From an uncultured Bacilli bacterium (GTDB lineage Bacteria > Bacillota_I > Bacilli_A > RF39 > UBA660): 38,212 nt of DNA. Position numbers and translations under genes: made by a program. Below the pieces are notes generated by a model. That model saw only the letters and a list, made by a program, of their open reading frames with translations, did not search any database and was not told where the DNA came from. Below are positions 14,563 to 22,978 of the stretch, piece after piece. The stretch is taken from assembly GCA_934096715.1 (NCBI GenBank), contig CAKOMQ010000010.1:1-38212 (forward strand), given 5' to 3'. The stretch's first letter is position 1. Every line of letters starts with the position of its first letter.

Positions 14563-16383
14563 ATGTCTAATGGAACATTTTTTACATTAACAAGTTTATT
14601 TTATATAAGTCTTCTAGTTATTGTGTATTTTTCTAAAGAGAGAATAAGAAGTGTTGAAAATAGAATATATTCTTGTTTATTAATAACTAATTTTGTTGGG
14701 ATAATACTTGCATTAATGTGTTATTATACTATTTCAAATAGTAGTGTATTTCCAGTATGGAATGTTATAGCGTCAAAATCTTATTTACTCTATTTGATAG
14801 TATGGATAACATTCTTTGTTGAGTATATCCTATTATTATCTAAAGATACTAATGATAAAAAATATAAAGATAGCAAAAAATATATATATTATATATTTAC
14901 TACAGTATCTTTATTAGCGGCTATTATCATGATATATTTACCACTTTATTATAGTACAGAACCAGGTAAAATATATTCATATGGTCCTAGTGCAAATATA
15001 GCTTTTGGGTTGGGACTTATCTATGCATTTATATCAACTGTATCTATGGTATTTAATTTTAGTCATGTTAAAAAGAATAAATATTTGCCATTATTTTTAT
15101 TTATTATTTTTGGTTCTATTGTAACAGTTATTCAAAAGAATAATCCAGCAATGCTTTTAATGACTGCGATGGAGTCATTTGTAACATTTTTAATGTACTT
15201 TACAATTGAGAATCCAGATATAAAATTAATTAATGAATTAAATTTAGCTAAAGATCAAGCAGAAAGAGCAAATAACGCTAAAACTGAGTTTTTATCTAGT
15301 ATGTCTCATGAGATAAGAACTCCCCTTAATGCAATAGATGGTTTTAGTCAGTTAATACTAGAAGAAAATGATATTAAAGTTATTAAAGATGAAGCTAGAG
15401 ATATAATGGCTGCTAGTCAAAATTTACTTGAAATAGTTAATGGTATTTTAGATATATCTAAAATAGAAGCTAATAAATTAGAAATAGTTGATGTTGAATA
15501 TGAAAGTTATAAAGTATTTGATGAATTAAGTAAACTTGCTAAAGCAAGACTTGGAGATAAACCTATTGAATTTAATACTAATATAGATCCAAGTATGCCT
15601 AAGTATTTAATGGGAGATTATGTAAGACTTAAACAAATAGTTTTAAATTTACTTACTAATGCAGTTAAATATACTAAAGATGGTTTTATAAACTTTAATG
15701 TTAATACAGTTACTAAGAATAATATTGTAAGACTTATTATAAGTGTAGAAGATTCAGGTATTGGTATTAAAAAAGAAAATCTTGATAAATTATTTAGTAA
15801 GTTTTCTAGATTTGATTTAGAAAAGAATATTACAATTGAAGGTACTGGATTAGGACTTGCTATTACTCAAAAGTTAGTTGGACTTATGCATGGTAAAATA
15901 GTAGTAACTAGTGAATATGGAAAAGGTAGTAAGTTTACAGTATCAATAGATCAAAAAATAATTAATAATCCTACTATAAAGATAGCAGATGCTAAAGTAG
16001 TTAAGAAAGTTAATGTAAAAGGTAAAAGAGTTCTAATAGTAGATGATAATAAAATTAATTTAAAAGTTGCTCATAGATTGTTAGATCAATATAAATTAGA
16101 TATAGAAGAATGTCTAAGTGGTAAAGAATGTTTAGATTTAATAAATGAAGGTAAGAAGTATGATTTAATATTTATGGATGATATGATGCCTGGTATGAGT
16201 GGAACTGAAACATTTAAGAAGTTAACTCAAATAGATAGTTTTGATACTCCAGTAGTGGCTCTTACTGCTAATGCTATTGTAGGTATGAAAGAGAAATATT
16301 TAAGTATAGGGTTTAATGATTATTTAAGTAAACCTATTAAAAAAGAAGAATTAGAAAAAATATTAAATGAATATCTAAAATAA
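14563..16383 (+). CDS. Seven-TM hybrid histidine kinase with C-terminal receiver
   Basis: 606 aa. Seven membrane segments occupy residues about 5-220 and form the probable sensor. A coiled linker (INELNLAKDQAERANNAKTE) leads to the dimerisation domain with the phosphorylated His249 in SSMSHEIRTPLNAIDGFS. The ATPase domain has QIVLNLLTNAVKYT (N box), VEDSGIGI (G1) and GTGLGLAIT (G2). The receiver starts at RVLIVDDNKINLKVAHRLLD, phospho-acceptor Asp539 in IFMDDMMPGMSG, and has ALTANA and YLSKPI switch residues. No HPt or output domain is fused. The HPt and receiver-only genes at 17594 and 17956 supply the missing relay parts. The signal sensed is unknown. Confidence 0.9.
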   Translation: MSNGTFFTLTSLFYISLLVIVYFSKERIRSVENRIYSCLLITNFVGIILALMCYYTISNSSVFPVWNVIASKSYLLYLIVWITFFVEYILLLSKDTNDKKYKDSKKYIYYIFTTVSLLAAIIMIYLPLYYSTEPGKIYSYGPSANIAFGLGLIYAFISTVSMVFNFSHVKKNKYLPLFLFIIFGSIVTVIQKNNPAMLLMTAMESFVTFLMYFTIENPDIKLINELNLAKDQAERANNAKTEFLSSMSHEIRTPLNAIDGFSQLILEENDIKVIKDEARDIMAASQNLLEIVNGILDISKIEANKLEIVDVEYESYKVFDELSKLAKARLGDKPIEFNTNIDPSMPKYLMGDYVRLKQIVLNLLTNAVKYTKDGFINFNVNTVTKNNIVRLIISVEDSGIGIKKENLDKLFSKFSRFDLEKNITIEGTGLGLAITQKLVGLMHGKIVVTSEYGKGSKFTVSIDQKIINNPTIKIADAKVVKKVNVKGKRVLIVDDNKINLKVAHRLLDQYKLDIEECLSGKECLDLINEGKKYDLIFMDDMMPGMSGTETFKKLTQIDSFDTPVVALTANAIVGMKEKYLSIGFNDYLSKPIKKEELEKILNEYLK

Positions 16384-16436
16384 TTGAATTATTATTGTAA
16401 TTGTGGTAGGATATGACCTAGATTTGAGGGATATTT

Positions 16437-16862
16437 ATGGTTGATAAGAAGAAAATAGTTAAATATGCAGGGACTCTATTACTTACAAGTGTAATTGCTT
16501 ATTATGGAGTAAGTATAGATGAACAAACTACACATCAATATAATAGTTGTTTACTTAGTAAGTTTATGAATAGTGAAGATGCTTGTAAACATCGTATTGA
16601 AAAGATATTAGAAGAAAAAGATGTAGAGTATGCTAAATATATAAGTGAAAATGAAACTTATGAATTTCTTAGAGATAAAGAATTAGAAATAGTTAAAGGT
16701 CCTGCTATTGTAGTATTAAGAAGTGGAGATAGAAAAATAAATCATGATTGGTGTGAATATACAGATTTAAGATGTATTAAGTTAGATGAGTCTGGTAATG
16801 TATCTAGAATATATTATATATTTGATGAAAATTATAGTAAAGAAGATATAAGATTAGTATGA
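16437..16862 (+). CDS. Small membrane-anchored protein, first of a tandem pair
   Basis: 141 aa, family not recognised. It starts MVDKKKIVKYAGTLLLTSVI, so a short N-terminal membrane anchor, then a tail with YNSCLLSKFM, SEDACKHRIEKI and four cysteines in all. The next gene starts MIDKSKIVKYTGITLMSGLI and shares the later segment PAIV/PAII followed by a beta hairpin, so the two are divergent tandem duplicates. Ribosome binding site GAGGG at 16426-16430. The stop overlaps the next start by four bases (ATGA). It lies between a hybrid kinase and the relay genes, perhaps an accessory sensor or cell-surface partner. Confidence 0.65.
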   Translation: MVDKKKIVKYAGTLLLTSVIAYYGVSIDEQTTHQYNSCLLSKFMNSEDACKHRIEKILEEKDVEYAKYISENETYEFLRDKELEIVKGPAIVVLRSGDRKINHDWCEYTDLRCIKLDESGNVSRIYYIFDENYSKEDIRLV

Positions 16863-17242
16863 TAGATAAGAGTAAGATAGTTAAGTATACTGGTATTACT
16901 TTAATGAGTGGATTAATTCTTTATGGTGGTGTAATGATTACAATAGATGAATTATTACTTGCTCATGAAATACATCCTTGTATAATTTCAAAAGTATTAG
17001 GTATGGAGCATAGACTTAATAAAATAAGACATGATAAAGATGTTATAGATGTAGAATACTTAAGTATTGGTAATAAAAAAGTAGGAAAATATAATATAGA
17101 AAGTCCTGCTATAATAATTAATAAAGAAGGTATGAAAGATTTTTATGGTAAAGAAGTACCTTATAAAGAAACTAAAATTGTAGAATTAGATAGTGAATAT
17201 GATTCAGAACATGTATATTATATAAAAAGCGTGGAAAGGTAA
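16859..17242 (+). CDS. Small membrane-anchored protein, second of a tandem pair
   Basis: 127 aa, paralogue of the gene just upstream, with the same opening (DKSKIVKYTG, hydrophobic segment about residues 8-30), then HPCIISKVLGMEHRLNKIRHDKD aligning with the CLLSKFM...HRIEKILEEKD part of its neighbour. It keeps one cysteine where the neighbour has four. Translation is coupled by the ATGA overlap. Function unknown. Confidence 0.65.
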   Translation: MIDKSKIVKYTGITLMSGLILYGGVMITIDELLLAHEIHPCIISKVLGMEHRLNKIRHDKDVIDVEYLSIGNKKVGKYNIESPAIIINKEGMKDFYGKEVPYKETKIVELDSEYDSEHVYYIKSVER

Positions 17243-17247
17243 TAAAT

Positions 17248-17508
17248 ATGGATAGACTAGTGTTTAACAGAAAAGTAAATGGTAAAGATAGAGAATGTGA
17301 CGCAATTGCTACTTATCATGATGATAATACTAATAAAGATTTTATTGTTTATACAGATAAGACTTTAAATGAAGAAGGTAAATTAAGAATATATTATTCT
17401 TATTATAAGATGAATGGTAATATAATTGAGTTATCACCTGTAGAAGATTTAGAGGGTAAAAAAATAGGTTTAGAACTAATAAAAGAAGTTATTTCGGATA
17501 TGAAATAG
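17248..17508 (+). CDS. DUF1292-like small protein
   Basis: 86 aa. The pattern ECDAIATYHDDNTNKDFIVYTDKTLNEEGKLRIYYSYYKMNGNIIELSPVEDLEGKKIGLELI matches the small Firmicutes family DUF1292, whose members are cytoplasmic, 80-110 aa and of unknown function (in B. subtilis YrzB, beside yrrL-yrrK-type genes). Here it closes the operon with the two tandem proteins, five bases after the stop of the second. The last codons form the 5' arm of the terminator. Confidence 0.75.
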   Translation: MDRLVFNRKVNGKDRECDAIATYHDDNTNKDFIVYTDKTLNEEGKLRIYYSYYKMNGNIIELSPVEDLEGKKIGLELIKEVISDMK

Positions 17509-17518
17509 CTTCTTTTTA
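17484..17518 (+). terminator. Terminator after the DUF1292-like gene
   Basis: Twelve-bp stem with one G-U, arms 17484-17495 and 17502-17513, six-base loop, then TTTTT (overlapping the arm). The stop codon is in the 3' arm. Confidence 0.85.
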
Positions 17519-17567
17519 CAAATGTTTACACAATTTTGAAGATTATTTTATGTTATTTAATTTTATG

Positions 17568-17576
17568 TGATATAAT
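17568..17576 (+). promoter_or_regulatory. Extended -10 promoter of the HPt-receiver operon
   Basis: TGATATAAT at 17568-17576, 17 bases before ATG 17594. A TTTACA hexamer at 17525-17530 is too far upstream to be its -35 box. The relay partners are thus expressed separately from the kinase. Confidence 0.5.
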
Positions 17577-17593
17577 CAAAGTAGGGTGAGAAT

Positions 17594-17953
17594 ATGAGAG
17601 ATGTAAGTATTTTAACAGACAATGGTGTAGACTTAGAAAGTTCTTTAGAACTATTAGGTGACTTAGAGTTCTATGATGAAACTATTGAAAGTTTTATTGA
17701 AGAACAAAAAACTAGATTAGATAAGTTAAAAGAATACTTAAATAATTTAGATATGGAGAATTATGCAATACTTGTTCATGCTATGAAAAGTGATTCTAAG
17801 TACTTAGGTTTTAAAAAATTAGCAGAATTAAGTCTAGAACATGAAATGGCTAGTAAAGCAAATAATGTAGATTTAGTTAAATCAAAATTTGATGAATTAA
17901 TGGCAGAAGCTAACAGAATAACAGCACTTGCCATTAAATATATAGGAGAATAA
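17594..17953 (+). CDS. HPt phosphotransfer protein
   Basis: 119 aa, a free-standing histidine phosphotransfer domain: a helical bundle with the motif HAMKSDSKYLGFKKLAELSLEHEMA, where His62 is the expected phosphate carrier and the K-x-x-S-x-x-L-G pattern that follows is the family signature. It would take phosphate from Asp539 of the hybrid kinase and pass it to the receiver protein encoded two bases downstream. Length and layout fit known HPt proteins; partner assignment rests on gene neighbourhood. Confidence 0.88.
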   Translation: MRDVSILTDNGVDLESSLELLGDLEFYDETIESFIEEQKTRLDKLKEYLNNLDMENYAILVHAMKSDSKYLGFKKLAELSLEHEMASKANNVDLVKSKFDELMAEANRITALAIKYIGE

Positions 17954-17955
17954 TT

Positions 17956-18339
17956 ATGAAAAAGATTTTAGTAGCAGATGATTCAAGAATGATAGCAAAT
18001 ATAGTAGATAGAGCATTTAGAGATAATTATGAAATTATTAGTGCTTTAAATGGTAAAGAAGCTATAGATATTATTAATAATAATATAGATGACTCTATAT
18101 ACTGTTTATTACTTGATTTAAATATGCCAGAAGTAGATGGCTTTGAAGTATTAGAATACTTCAAAACTAATAACTTATTTAAAAGAATACCTGTATGTAT
18201 TATAACAGGAGATGTATCTAAAGATAGAATAGATAAAGCATTTACTTATGATATAGTAGATGTATTACCTAAACCATTTACTTTTGACAATGTACGTAAC
18301 GTAGTAGATAAAGTATTAAGTACTAAGAATTTATACTAA
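17956..18339 (+). CDS. Single-domain response regulator (CheY/Spo0F-like)
   Basis: 127 aa, receiver domain only. It has the acidic pair in ILVADDSRMIANIVDRAF, phospho-acceptor Asp54 in LLLDLNMPEVDGFEVL, the threonine switch in VCIITGDVSKD and the conserved lysine in VLPKPFTFDNV. There is no output domain, so it must act by protein contact or pass phosphate on, as Spo0F and CheY do. It closes a two-gene operon with the HPt gene. The next gene on the same strand is the small RNA at 18379. Confidence 0.9.
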   Translation: MKKILVADDSRMIANIVDRAFRDNYEIISALNGKEAIDIINNNIDDSIYCLLLDLNMPEVDGFEVLEYFKTNNLFKRIPVCIITGDVSKDRIDKAFTYDIVDVLPKPFTFDNVRNVVDKVLSTKNLY

Positions 18340-18344
18340 AATTG

Positions 18345-18372
18345 TTGACATTTAATTCAATTTGTATATAAT
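18345..18372 (+). promoter_or_regulatory. Consensus sigma-A promoter of a small RNA
   Basis: TTGACA (18345-18350), 16-bp spacer, TATAAT (18367-18372): both hexamers are perfect. No open reading frame follows on this strand before a terminator 50 bases later, and the downstream protein gene is on the other strand. Confidence 0.75.
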
Positions 18373-18378
18373 TATAAG

Positions 18379-18462
18379 TGATTGGTACCTAGGAAACTTT
18401 AGAAGCCCTAAGTCAATATCAAACTCCATTTTCTATTTAATAATAGATTATGGAGTTTTTTT
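18379..18462 (+). ncRNA. Candidate stand-alone small RNA, about 84 nt
   Basis: Runs from the expected start after a perfect promoter to a strong terminator: outer 9-bp stem 18421-18429 with 18450-18458, a 2x2 internal loop, an inner 6-bp stem, then seven T. The 5' half contains GGTACCTAGG and a short hairpin around CTTTAGAAGCCCTAAG, and is richer in GC than its surroundings. It contains no start codon with a ribosome binding site. It does not match tRNA, SRP RNA, 6S RNA or a riboswitch class that I can recognise. It directly follows the phosphorelay genes. Confidence 0.6.
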
Positions 18463-18606
18463 GTCTTATAGGAAAGTTAATAAAATATTGAGTATCATAC
18501 TAAAATTTACAAATAAGGTGCCTTTAGTTGCTAAATAAAATGTACAAAGATCTTGACTAATAATAAAATTGTTTAGAAAACATGAGAAAAAATAACTTAT
18601 TGTATT
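18463..18606. other. Non-coding stretch between small RNA and PBP terminator
   Basis: About 145 AT-rich bases between two convergent units. No reading frame with a ribosome binding site, no hairpin and no repeat were seen. Confidence 0.3.
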
Positions 18607-18629
18607 AAAAAAGACTCATATGAGTCTTT
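18607..18629 (-). terminator. Terminator of the PBP gene
   Basis: Perfect palindrome AAAGACTCATATGAGTCTTT (18610-18629), followed on the minus strand by a T-run (A-run at 18607-18612 on plus). It overlaps the PBP stop codon. Confidence 0.85.
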
Positions 18630-21186
18630 AATCATCTAAGCCACCACTTGGTGTTTCTGGAGTTGTTGGAGTAGCAGGAGTAGTAGGAGTTGTAGGAGTA
18701 ACTGGATTTATTGAACCACTAGCGGTTGTTTTAATACTTAATCCGTCACTTCTATTAGATTTAAATATGGAGTAAGAACTTCTTATTATAAATTCTAAGT
18801 TACCACTTCCTGTATATGAATAAGAATTGTTAGTAGTGAATCCTACATAGGTTTCAGCGCCACCATTAACTTTTACATAAACATCATATCCAAATTCACC
18901 AATATTATTTGCTATATAATTTAATCTATTATTATAATATCTTTCAGCATGATCACCATAATATTCATTAAAGTGTTCTGCTAATTTCTTTTGATCTACT
19001 GCATCTGGAGTAGCTACTGAATCCCATTTAACTAGAACTGTTGAGCCACTAGATGAAGCAGAACCGTTTGTAGGAGCAGTTAATTTACTAAATCTACTAC
19101 TTACTTCAGTAGGTTCAGCACCGCTTACAAAGTATTCACTTTTACATAAATTACTTGGAGTAAATTCACTACATAGTTGAGTAGGGAATGATTCAAGTTC
19201 AATATTTGCAGTTGTTATTCCTTTAGCAGTAGGAAATTTTGAATTACTCTTATGAATGTGAGTAGCTAGATAGTTCATAATTCTTCTTCTTGCTGTACCA
19301 CCCATACCACTTGTTAAGTATAAAGGTTTACCATTTTCATCTTTCTTACCTAAAGAATCATATCCATACCATAGAGCAATTGAGTAATCACTTGAATATG
19401 ATACTATCCAGAAGTCATTAGTAGCACCACCAGGTAATCCATATTTCTTTTTAGTATCAGCATTTAAGTTTGTAGTACCAGTTTTACCACCAATTTGAGC
19501 ACCACTAGGACCACGTCCACCATAAACACCTGTTAAAATATTATTTATCATATAAGCAGTAGTTTCTTCCATAACTTGTTTTTTAGTATAAGATTGTTTA
19601 TATTCATCGCCAGTTTCTACATTAACAACTTTAGTAAATGAATATGGTTCTATGTAATAACCACCACTTCCAAATGAAGCATATGCTGCGGCAAGTTCTA
19701 GTGGAGATACACCATCAAAACCACCGATAGATGCAGACTCGTATAAATCTTTACCATAATCAATTCCTATATTATGAACAAAGTCTTCAATTAATCCTTT
19801 ATCTACATTAGCTACAGCTTTAAAAGCAAGTAGAGCAGGTATATTACGAGAATCTTCTAAGGCATAACGCATTGTTATTAATCCTTTATATCTATTATCG
19901 TAGTCACTAATAGGAGTTCCATTAGTATAAGTAGTTGGTTCGTCTAAGAACATTGCGTAAGTACTCTGACTTATATTTTCAATATACATTGCATAATCCA
20001 TTAATGGTTTAGCAGTAGAACCAGGTTGTCTAGATATATCAGTTGCTCTATTTAAACCTTTAGCTTGATAATTTCTACCACCTGATAATGCTACAATTGA
20101 ACCATTTTTAACATCTGTTACAGCAATACCAAATTGAACTATTTCATTAGGGAATTCAAATGCTTCGCCATTTTCTACACTAGTTAGAGTAGATTGAACT
20201 GCTGGATCAAAGTTTGTATATATTTGTAATTCTTCTTTATATGGATTAAATTTAGTTTTCTTTTCAACATCTTTTAATACATAATCTATAAATGCTTGAG
20301 CATTATTTTCTGTTTTAACTTCACTTTTAGCAAGCATAGATGGAATAGTTACTTTTTCAGCATCTTGTTTTTCTTTTTCTGTAATATATCCATGTTTAAC
20401 CATTAAACTAAGTACTGTGGATCTTCTTTTAGTAGTTGTATTTGGATTCTTATATGGATTATATAAAGTAGGGTTTTGGAACATTCCTACTATCATACTA
20501 GCTTCTGGTAGAGTTAAATCTTTAGCACTTTTATTAAAGTAATATTGACTAGCTTGTTCAACTCCATATATACCAGAGTAGTTTAAGTTACCATCATATC
20601 CTAACCATTGAGAGTTAAAATAGAATTCTATTATTTCATCTTTAGTATATTTACTTTCTAGTTTAAATACAGCCATATAAATATCAGTAAATTTACGAAT
20701 GATACCTTTTAAACCAGAGTCATTTTTAGAAGTATAAGTATTTTTAATAACTTGCATTGACAGAGTAGATGCTCCACCTGCACTTGAGTTACCAGTAAGT
20801 TGACCAATACTTGCTTTAATAAATCTTAACATATCAACACCATTATGTTGATAGAATCTAGAGTCTTCTGTTGCTACTAAGGCATCAATTAACACTTCTG
20901 GTAATTCATCATAATAGATGATTTTTCTATTTTGAGTACCAATTCTTGCAAGTTCATTATTGTCTTTGTCATATATAACAGTAGCGTCTTTATGATATAA
21001 TTTTCTAGTATCAAATTCAGGAGACGCAATTATTATATATAATGCAAATATTAAACAGATACTAACAAATGCTATACCTAAGAATAATAAAACTGTTAAT
21101 ATTTTTTTCCAACCAGGATTCTTTACTTTGATATTCTTAATATTATTTTTAATATTATTTCTATTAATTTTCTTTAATTTCTTCAT
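18628..21186 (-). CDS. ponA: Class A penicillin-binding protein (transglycosylase-transpeptidase)
   Basis: 852 aa. Bifunctional enzymes of this class polymerise glycan strands from lipid II and cross-link the peptides outside the membrane. ATG at 21186 is chosen because GGGTGA (21196-21191) precedes it at 4 nt; a GTG at 21198 overlaps that site. Order: cationic cytoplasmic tail, membrane segment about 30-55, glycosyltransferase domain with ATEDSRFYQHNGVD and GGASTLSMQVIKN, then the transpeptidase with SRQPGSTAKPL (catalytic Ser), SRN (in YALEDSRNIPA) and GGKTGTTN. A fibronectin-III-like segment and a Pro-Thr repeat tail (TPTTPATPTTPETP) end the chain. Coupled with recU 14 bp upstream, as in B. 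subtilis recU-ponA. Confidence 0.95.
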   Translation of the reverse strand: MKKLKKINRNNIKNNIKNIKVKNPGWKKILTVLLFLGIAFVSICLIFALYIIIASPEFDTRKLYHKDATVIYDKDNNELARIGTQNRKIIYYDELPEVLIDALVATEDSRFYQHNGVDMLRFIKASIGQLTGNSSAGGASTLSMQVIKNTYTSKNDSGLKGIIRKFTDIYMAVFKLESKYTKDEIIEFYFNSQWLGYDGNLNYSGIYGVEQASQYYFNKSAKDLTLPEASMIVGMFQNPTLYNPYKNPNTTTKRRSTVLSLMVKHGYITEKEKQDAEKVTIPSMLAKSEVKTENNAQAFIDYVLKDVEKKTKFNPYKEELQIYTNFDPAVQSTLTSVENGEAFEFPNEIVQFGIAVTDVKNGSIVALSGGRNYQAKGLNRATDISRQPGSTAKPLMDYAMYIENISQSTYAMFLDEPTTYTNGTPISDYDNRYKGLITMRYALEDSRNIPALLAFKAVANVDKGLIEDFVHNIGIDYGKDLYESASIGGFDGVSPLELAAAYASFGSGGYYIEPYSFTKVVNVETGDEYKQSYTKKQVMEETTAYMINNILTGVYGGRGPSGAQIGGKTGTTNLNADTKKKYGLPGGATNDFWIVSYSSDYSIALWYGYDSLGKKDENGKPLYLTSGMGGTARRRIMNYLATHIHKSNSKFPTAKGITTANIELESFPTQLCSEFTPSNLCKSEYFVSGAEPTEVSSRFSKLTAPTNGSASSSGSTVLVKWDSVATPDAVDQKKLAEHFNEYYGDHAERYYNNRLNYIANNIGEFGYDVYVKVNGGAETYVGFTTNNSYSYTGSGNLEFIIRSSYSIFKSNRSDGLSIKTTASGSINPVTPTTPTTPATPTTPETPSGGLDD

Positions 21187-21200
21187 CTTATCACCCACAT

Positions 21201-21746
21201 TTACATTTTATCTATATATTCTATATAATTTAATCCCTTAAAATAATTATATGTAAGAAGTATACCATTTTCTTTTATATAATTATAAGGAATACTCTTT
21301 CTATCATGATTATCTATATAATTTAGAAAGTTATTACCACTTAACATATATATTAAATTATTTATTCTTATAATTAAGAATACTATTCCGTTATGTTTAA
21401 TAACTCTTCTAATATGAAGTATTTGATGATCATGAATATTAGAACCAGGAAAAGAAGTTTTATTCTCCGTACTTTTAGCTTCAAACTCTATATATTTACC
21501 TTGATATAATCCATTATAGTCTAGAGTAGACTTACTAGCAAAATAAGCTTTATCTATTGATAGTTTATTATTATTATAACTAACTTTAGATATTCCTATC
21601 GGTGTAGGCTTTTTGTATATAAGAGCAATGTCTTTATCTCTTAGATATTCATTAGTATTATTAATGATATCTTCTAAGTCCATACCACGATTAGCATAGT
21701 CTATTTGTTTATGAAAATTTTTCTTAATATTATTAGGATAATTCAA
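21201..21746 (-). CDS. recU: RecU Holliday junction resolvase
   Basis: 181 aa with the TTG start at 21746. GGGTGA (21757-21752) is spaced five bases from that TTG and overlaps an alternative GTG at 21755; TTG also gives the N-terminus MNYPNN, like MIRYPNG of B. subtilis RecU. RecU cuts four-way junctions in recombination and chromosome segregation. Key blocks: YANRGMDLEDIINNTNEYL, YKKPTPIGISKV, KAYFASKSTLDYNGLYQGKYIEFEAKST (catalytic Asp, Glu and Lys) and NKTSFPGSNIHDHQ. The unstructured N-terminal tail is shorter than in B. subtilis (about 200 aa). First gene of the recU-PBP operon. Confidence 0.93.
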   Translation of the reverse strand: MNYPNNIKKNFHKQIDYANRGMDLEDIINNTNEYLRDKDIALIYKKPTPIGISKVSYNNNKLSIDKAYFASKSTLDYNGLYQGKYIEFEAKSTENKTSFPGSNIHDHQILHIRRVIKHNGIVFLIIRINNLIYMLSGNNFLNYIDNHDRKSIPYNYIKENGILLTYNYFKGLNYIEYIDKM

Positions 21747-21762
21747 CTTTTTCACCCATTTA

Positions 21763-21768
21763 ATTATA
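21763..21768 (-). promoter_or_regulatory. Extended -10 promoter of recU-PBP
   Basis: On the minus strand TATAAT (21768-21763) is preceded by TGA, giving TGATATAAT, 16 bases before the recU TTG start and just ahead of the ribosome binding site. No -35 hexamer stands out. Confidence 0.45.
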
Positions 21769-21836
21769 TCACGTATAATTGTTTTTTTGTATACTTATGA
21801 AAAATAATTATATTACTTTACACTTGATTGCATATA

Positions 21837-21859
21837 AAAACGTACATAATGTACGATTT
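21837..21859. terminator. Terminator after the VanY-type gene
   Basis: Inverted repeat CGTACATAATGTACG (21841-21855), six-bp stem, with A-run on one side and T-run on the other, so it can act on the minus-strand gene and possibly in both directions. Confidence 0.65.
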
Positions 21860-21861
21860 TA

Positions 21862-22833
21862 TTATTTTTCTAAGAAGTATGCGTAGTATTCATCAAAAGT
21901 TATATCATTATCTTGCAAGTAACTTGCTACTTCTAATCCAACATATCTATAGTGCCAACTTTCTAGTTTAGTACCAGTAACATCTTCTTTACTTTCTTTA
22001 TATCTTTGAATGAAACCATATTTATAAGCATTATTTTGAAGCCAAATATAAGCATCACTTGCAGTAAAAGCATCTCTTGATGTATGAGTTTTTTCAACAA
22101 TATCTAGTGATAAACCAGTTTGATGTTCGCTAAAACCTGGATGAGCTGCATAATTTTCAGCAAATTCTAATCCACGTGATGATTTATAGTTTTCAAATAT
22201 AGCGTTTTGTTTTTCATATTCACGATAAGAAGAGTTTACCATTAAATAATGTCCTTCTTTTTTAGCGTCTTCCCACATTTTTAAGAAAGCATCATAAACT
22301 ATCTTTTGACATTTTTGACTTCCTAATTCTCCCCAAGAGTAGGTAGTGTTAATAGTAACTAGATTTTCGGGTACATATCCATCAGGTAGTTTATGATATT
22401 TATTTGTAAGAAGTAATTCTCCTTTACTAATATCTGTTTCAATAACATCTGTATAGAATTCATGATTACGCATATTATTTACATATTCAACTATTTTACG
22501 AGAAGAATAATCTTTATTTTTATTATGAAAATCTATATATTCATTATACTTCTTTTTAATATAGTATTTTTCATTTAAAATATCTACTATAAATGTGTCT
22601 TTTTCTTTTTTTAATAATTCATCAATATCTTTCTTAGATAAATTTTTCTCTAAAATATTAGCATCTTTCTTTGTATAGCCAATATTTGTAAGTTTGTATT
22701 CATAAGTCTTTTTATATTGCTTTTCGTTATAAATACTTACTCCTTTTGAGATTCCAAATATACAAATAGTAACTAGAAGTACTATAATTATTAGATACTT
22801 TTGAACATTCTTTTTAAGTTTTAGTTTTCCCAT
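21862..22833 (-). CDS. VanY-type D,D-carboxypeptidase (peptidase M15B), membrane anchored
   Basis: 323 aa. A single N-terminal membrane segment (about 12-32) anchors an extracellular zinc peptidase that trims the terminal D-residue of cell-wall stem peptides. A helical spacer (about 35-125) precedes the M15B core. Catalytic blocks are VNSSYREYEKQNAIF, AAHPGFSEHQTGLSLDI (zinc His and Asp) and LESWHYRYVG (Glu and second His). ATG 22833 follows GGTGAG. It is divergent from a VanG-like ligase 237 bp away, an arrangement that recalls vancomycin-resistance gene sets, but such pairs also belong to ordinary wall recycling. Confidence 0.9.
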   Translation of the reverse strand: MGKLKLKKNVQKYLIIIVLLVTICIFGISKGVSIYNEKQYKKTYEYKLTNIGYTKKDANILEKNLSKKDIDELLKKEKDTFIVDILNEKYYIKKKYNEYIDFHNKNKDYSSRKIVEYVNNMRNHEFYTDVIETDISKGELLLTNKYHKLPDGYVPENLVTINTTYSWGELGSQKCQKIVYDAFLKMWEDAKKEGHYLMVNSSYREYEKQNAIFENYKSSRGLEFAENYAAHPGFSEHQTGLSLDIVEKTHTSRDAFTASDAYIWLQNNAYKYGFIQRYKESKEDVTGTKLESWHYRYVGLEVASYLQDNDITFDEYYAYFLEK

Positions 22834-22849
22834 ATTCTCACCAGTTTAA

Positions 22850-22878
22850 ATTATAGCAAAGTTTTTTTGATATTGCAA
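22850..22878 (-). promoter_or_regulatory. Promoter of the VanY-type gene
   Basis: Minus strand TTGCAA (22878-22873), 17-bp spacer, TATAAT (22855-22850), 17 bases before the ATG at 22833. It lies downstream of the hairpin region, so the gene does not depend on transcription through it. Confidence 0.55.
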
Positions 22879-22978
22879 AAAAAAATAGGCACTCGCAAAC
22901 ATGGGTGTCAAACTCTTCATTAGGAAGGCACTCATTCAAGTGTTTCCTTTTATATTTTACTTAAGTCATGTTTCTTAC
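22877..22978. ncRNA. Possible small RNA or twin hairpin in the divergent intergenic region
   Basis: GC-richer island. On the plus strand GGCACTC (22888-22894) pairs with GGGTGTC (22903-22909), and GGAAG-GCACT (22923-22932) pairs with AGTGTTTCC (22939-22947), followed by TTTTATATTTT. The paired bases are G-U in plus-strand RNA but A-C mismatches in minus-strand RNA, which favours a plus-strand transcript. However, the best promoter (TTGACA at 23014-23009, TATTAT at 22990-22985, 18-bp spacer) and the nine-T end are on the minus strand. GGCACTC occurs twice. Orientation is unresolved and no known RNA family is recognised. Confidence 0.35.

Noticed and set aside
18379..18462. SRP RNA or 6S RNA at this site
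   Set aside because: It is too short for 6S RNA and lacks the conserved SRP domain IV loop sequence.
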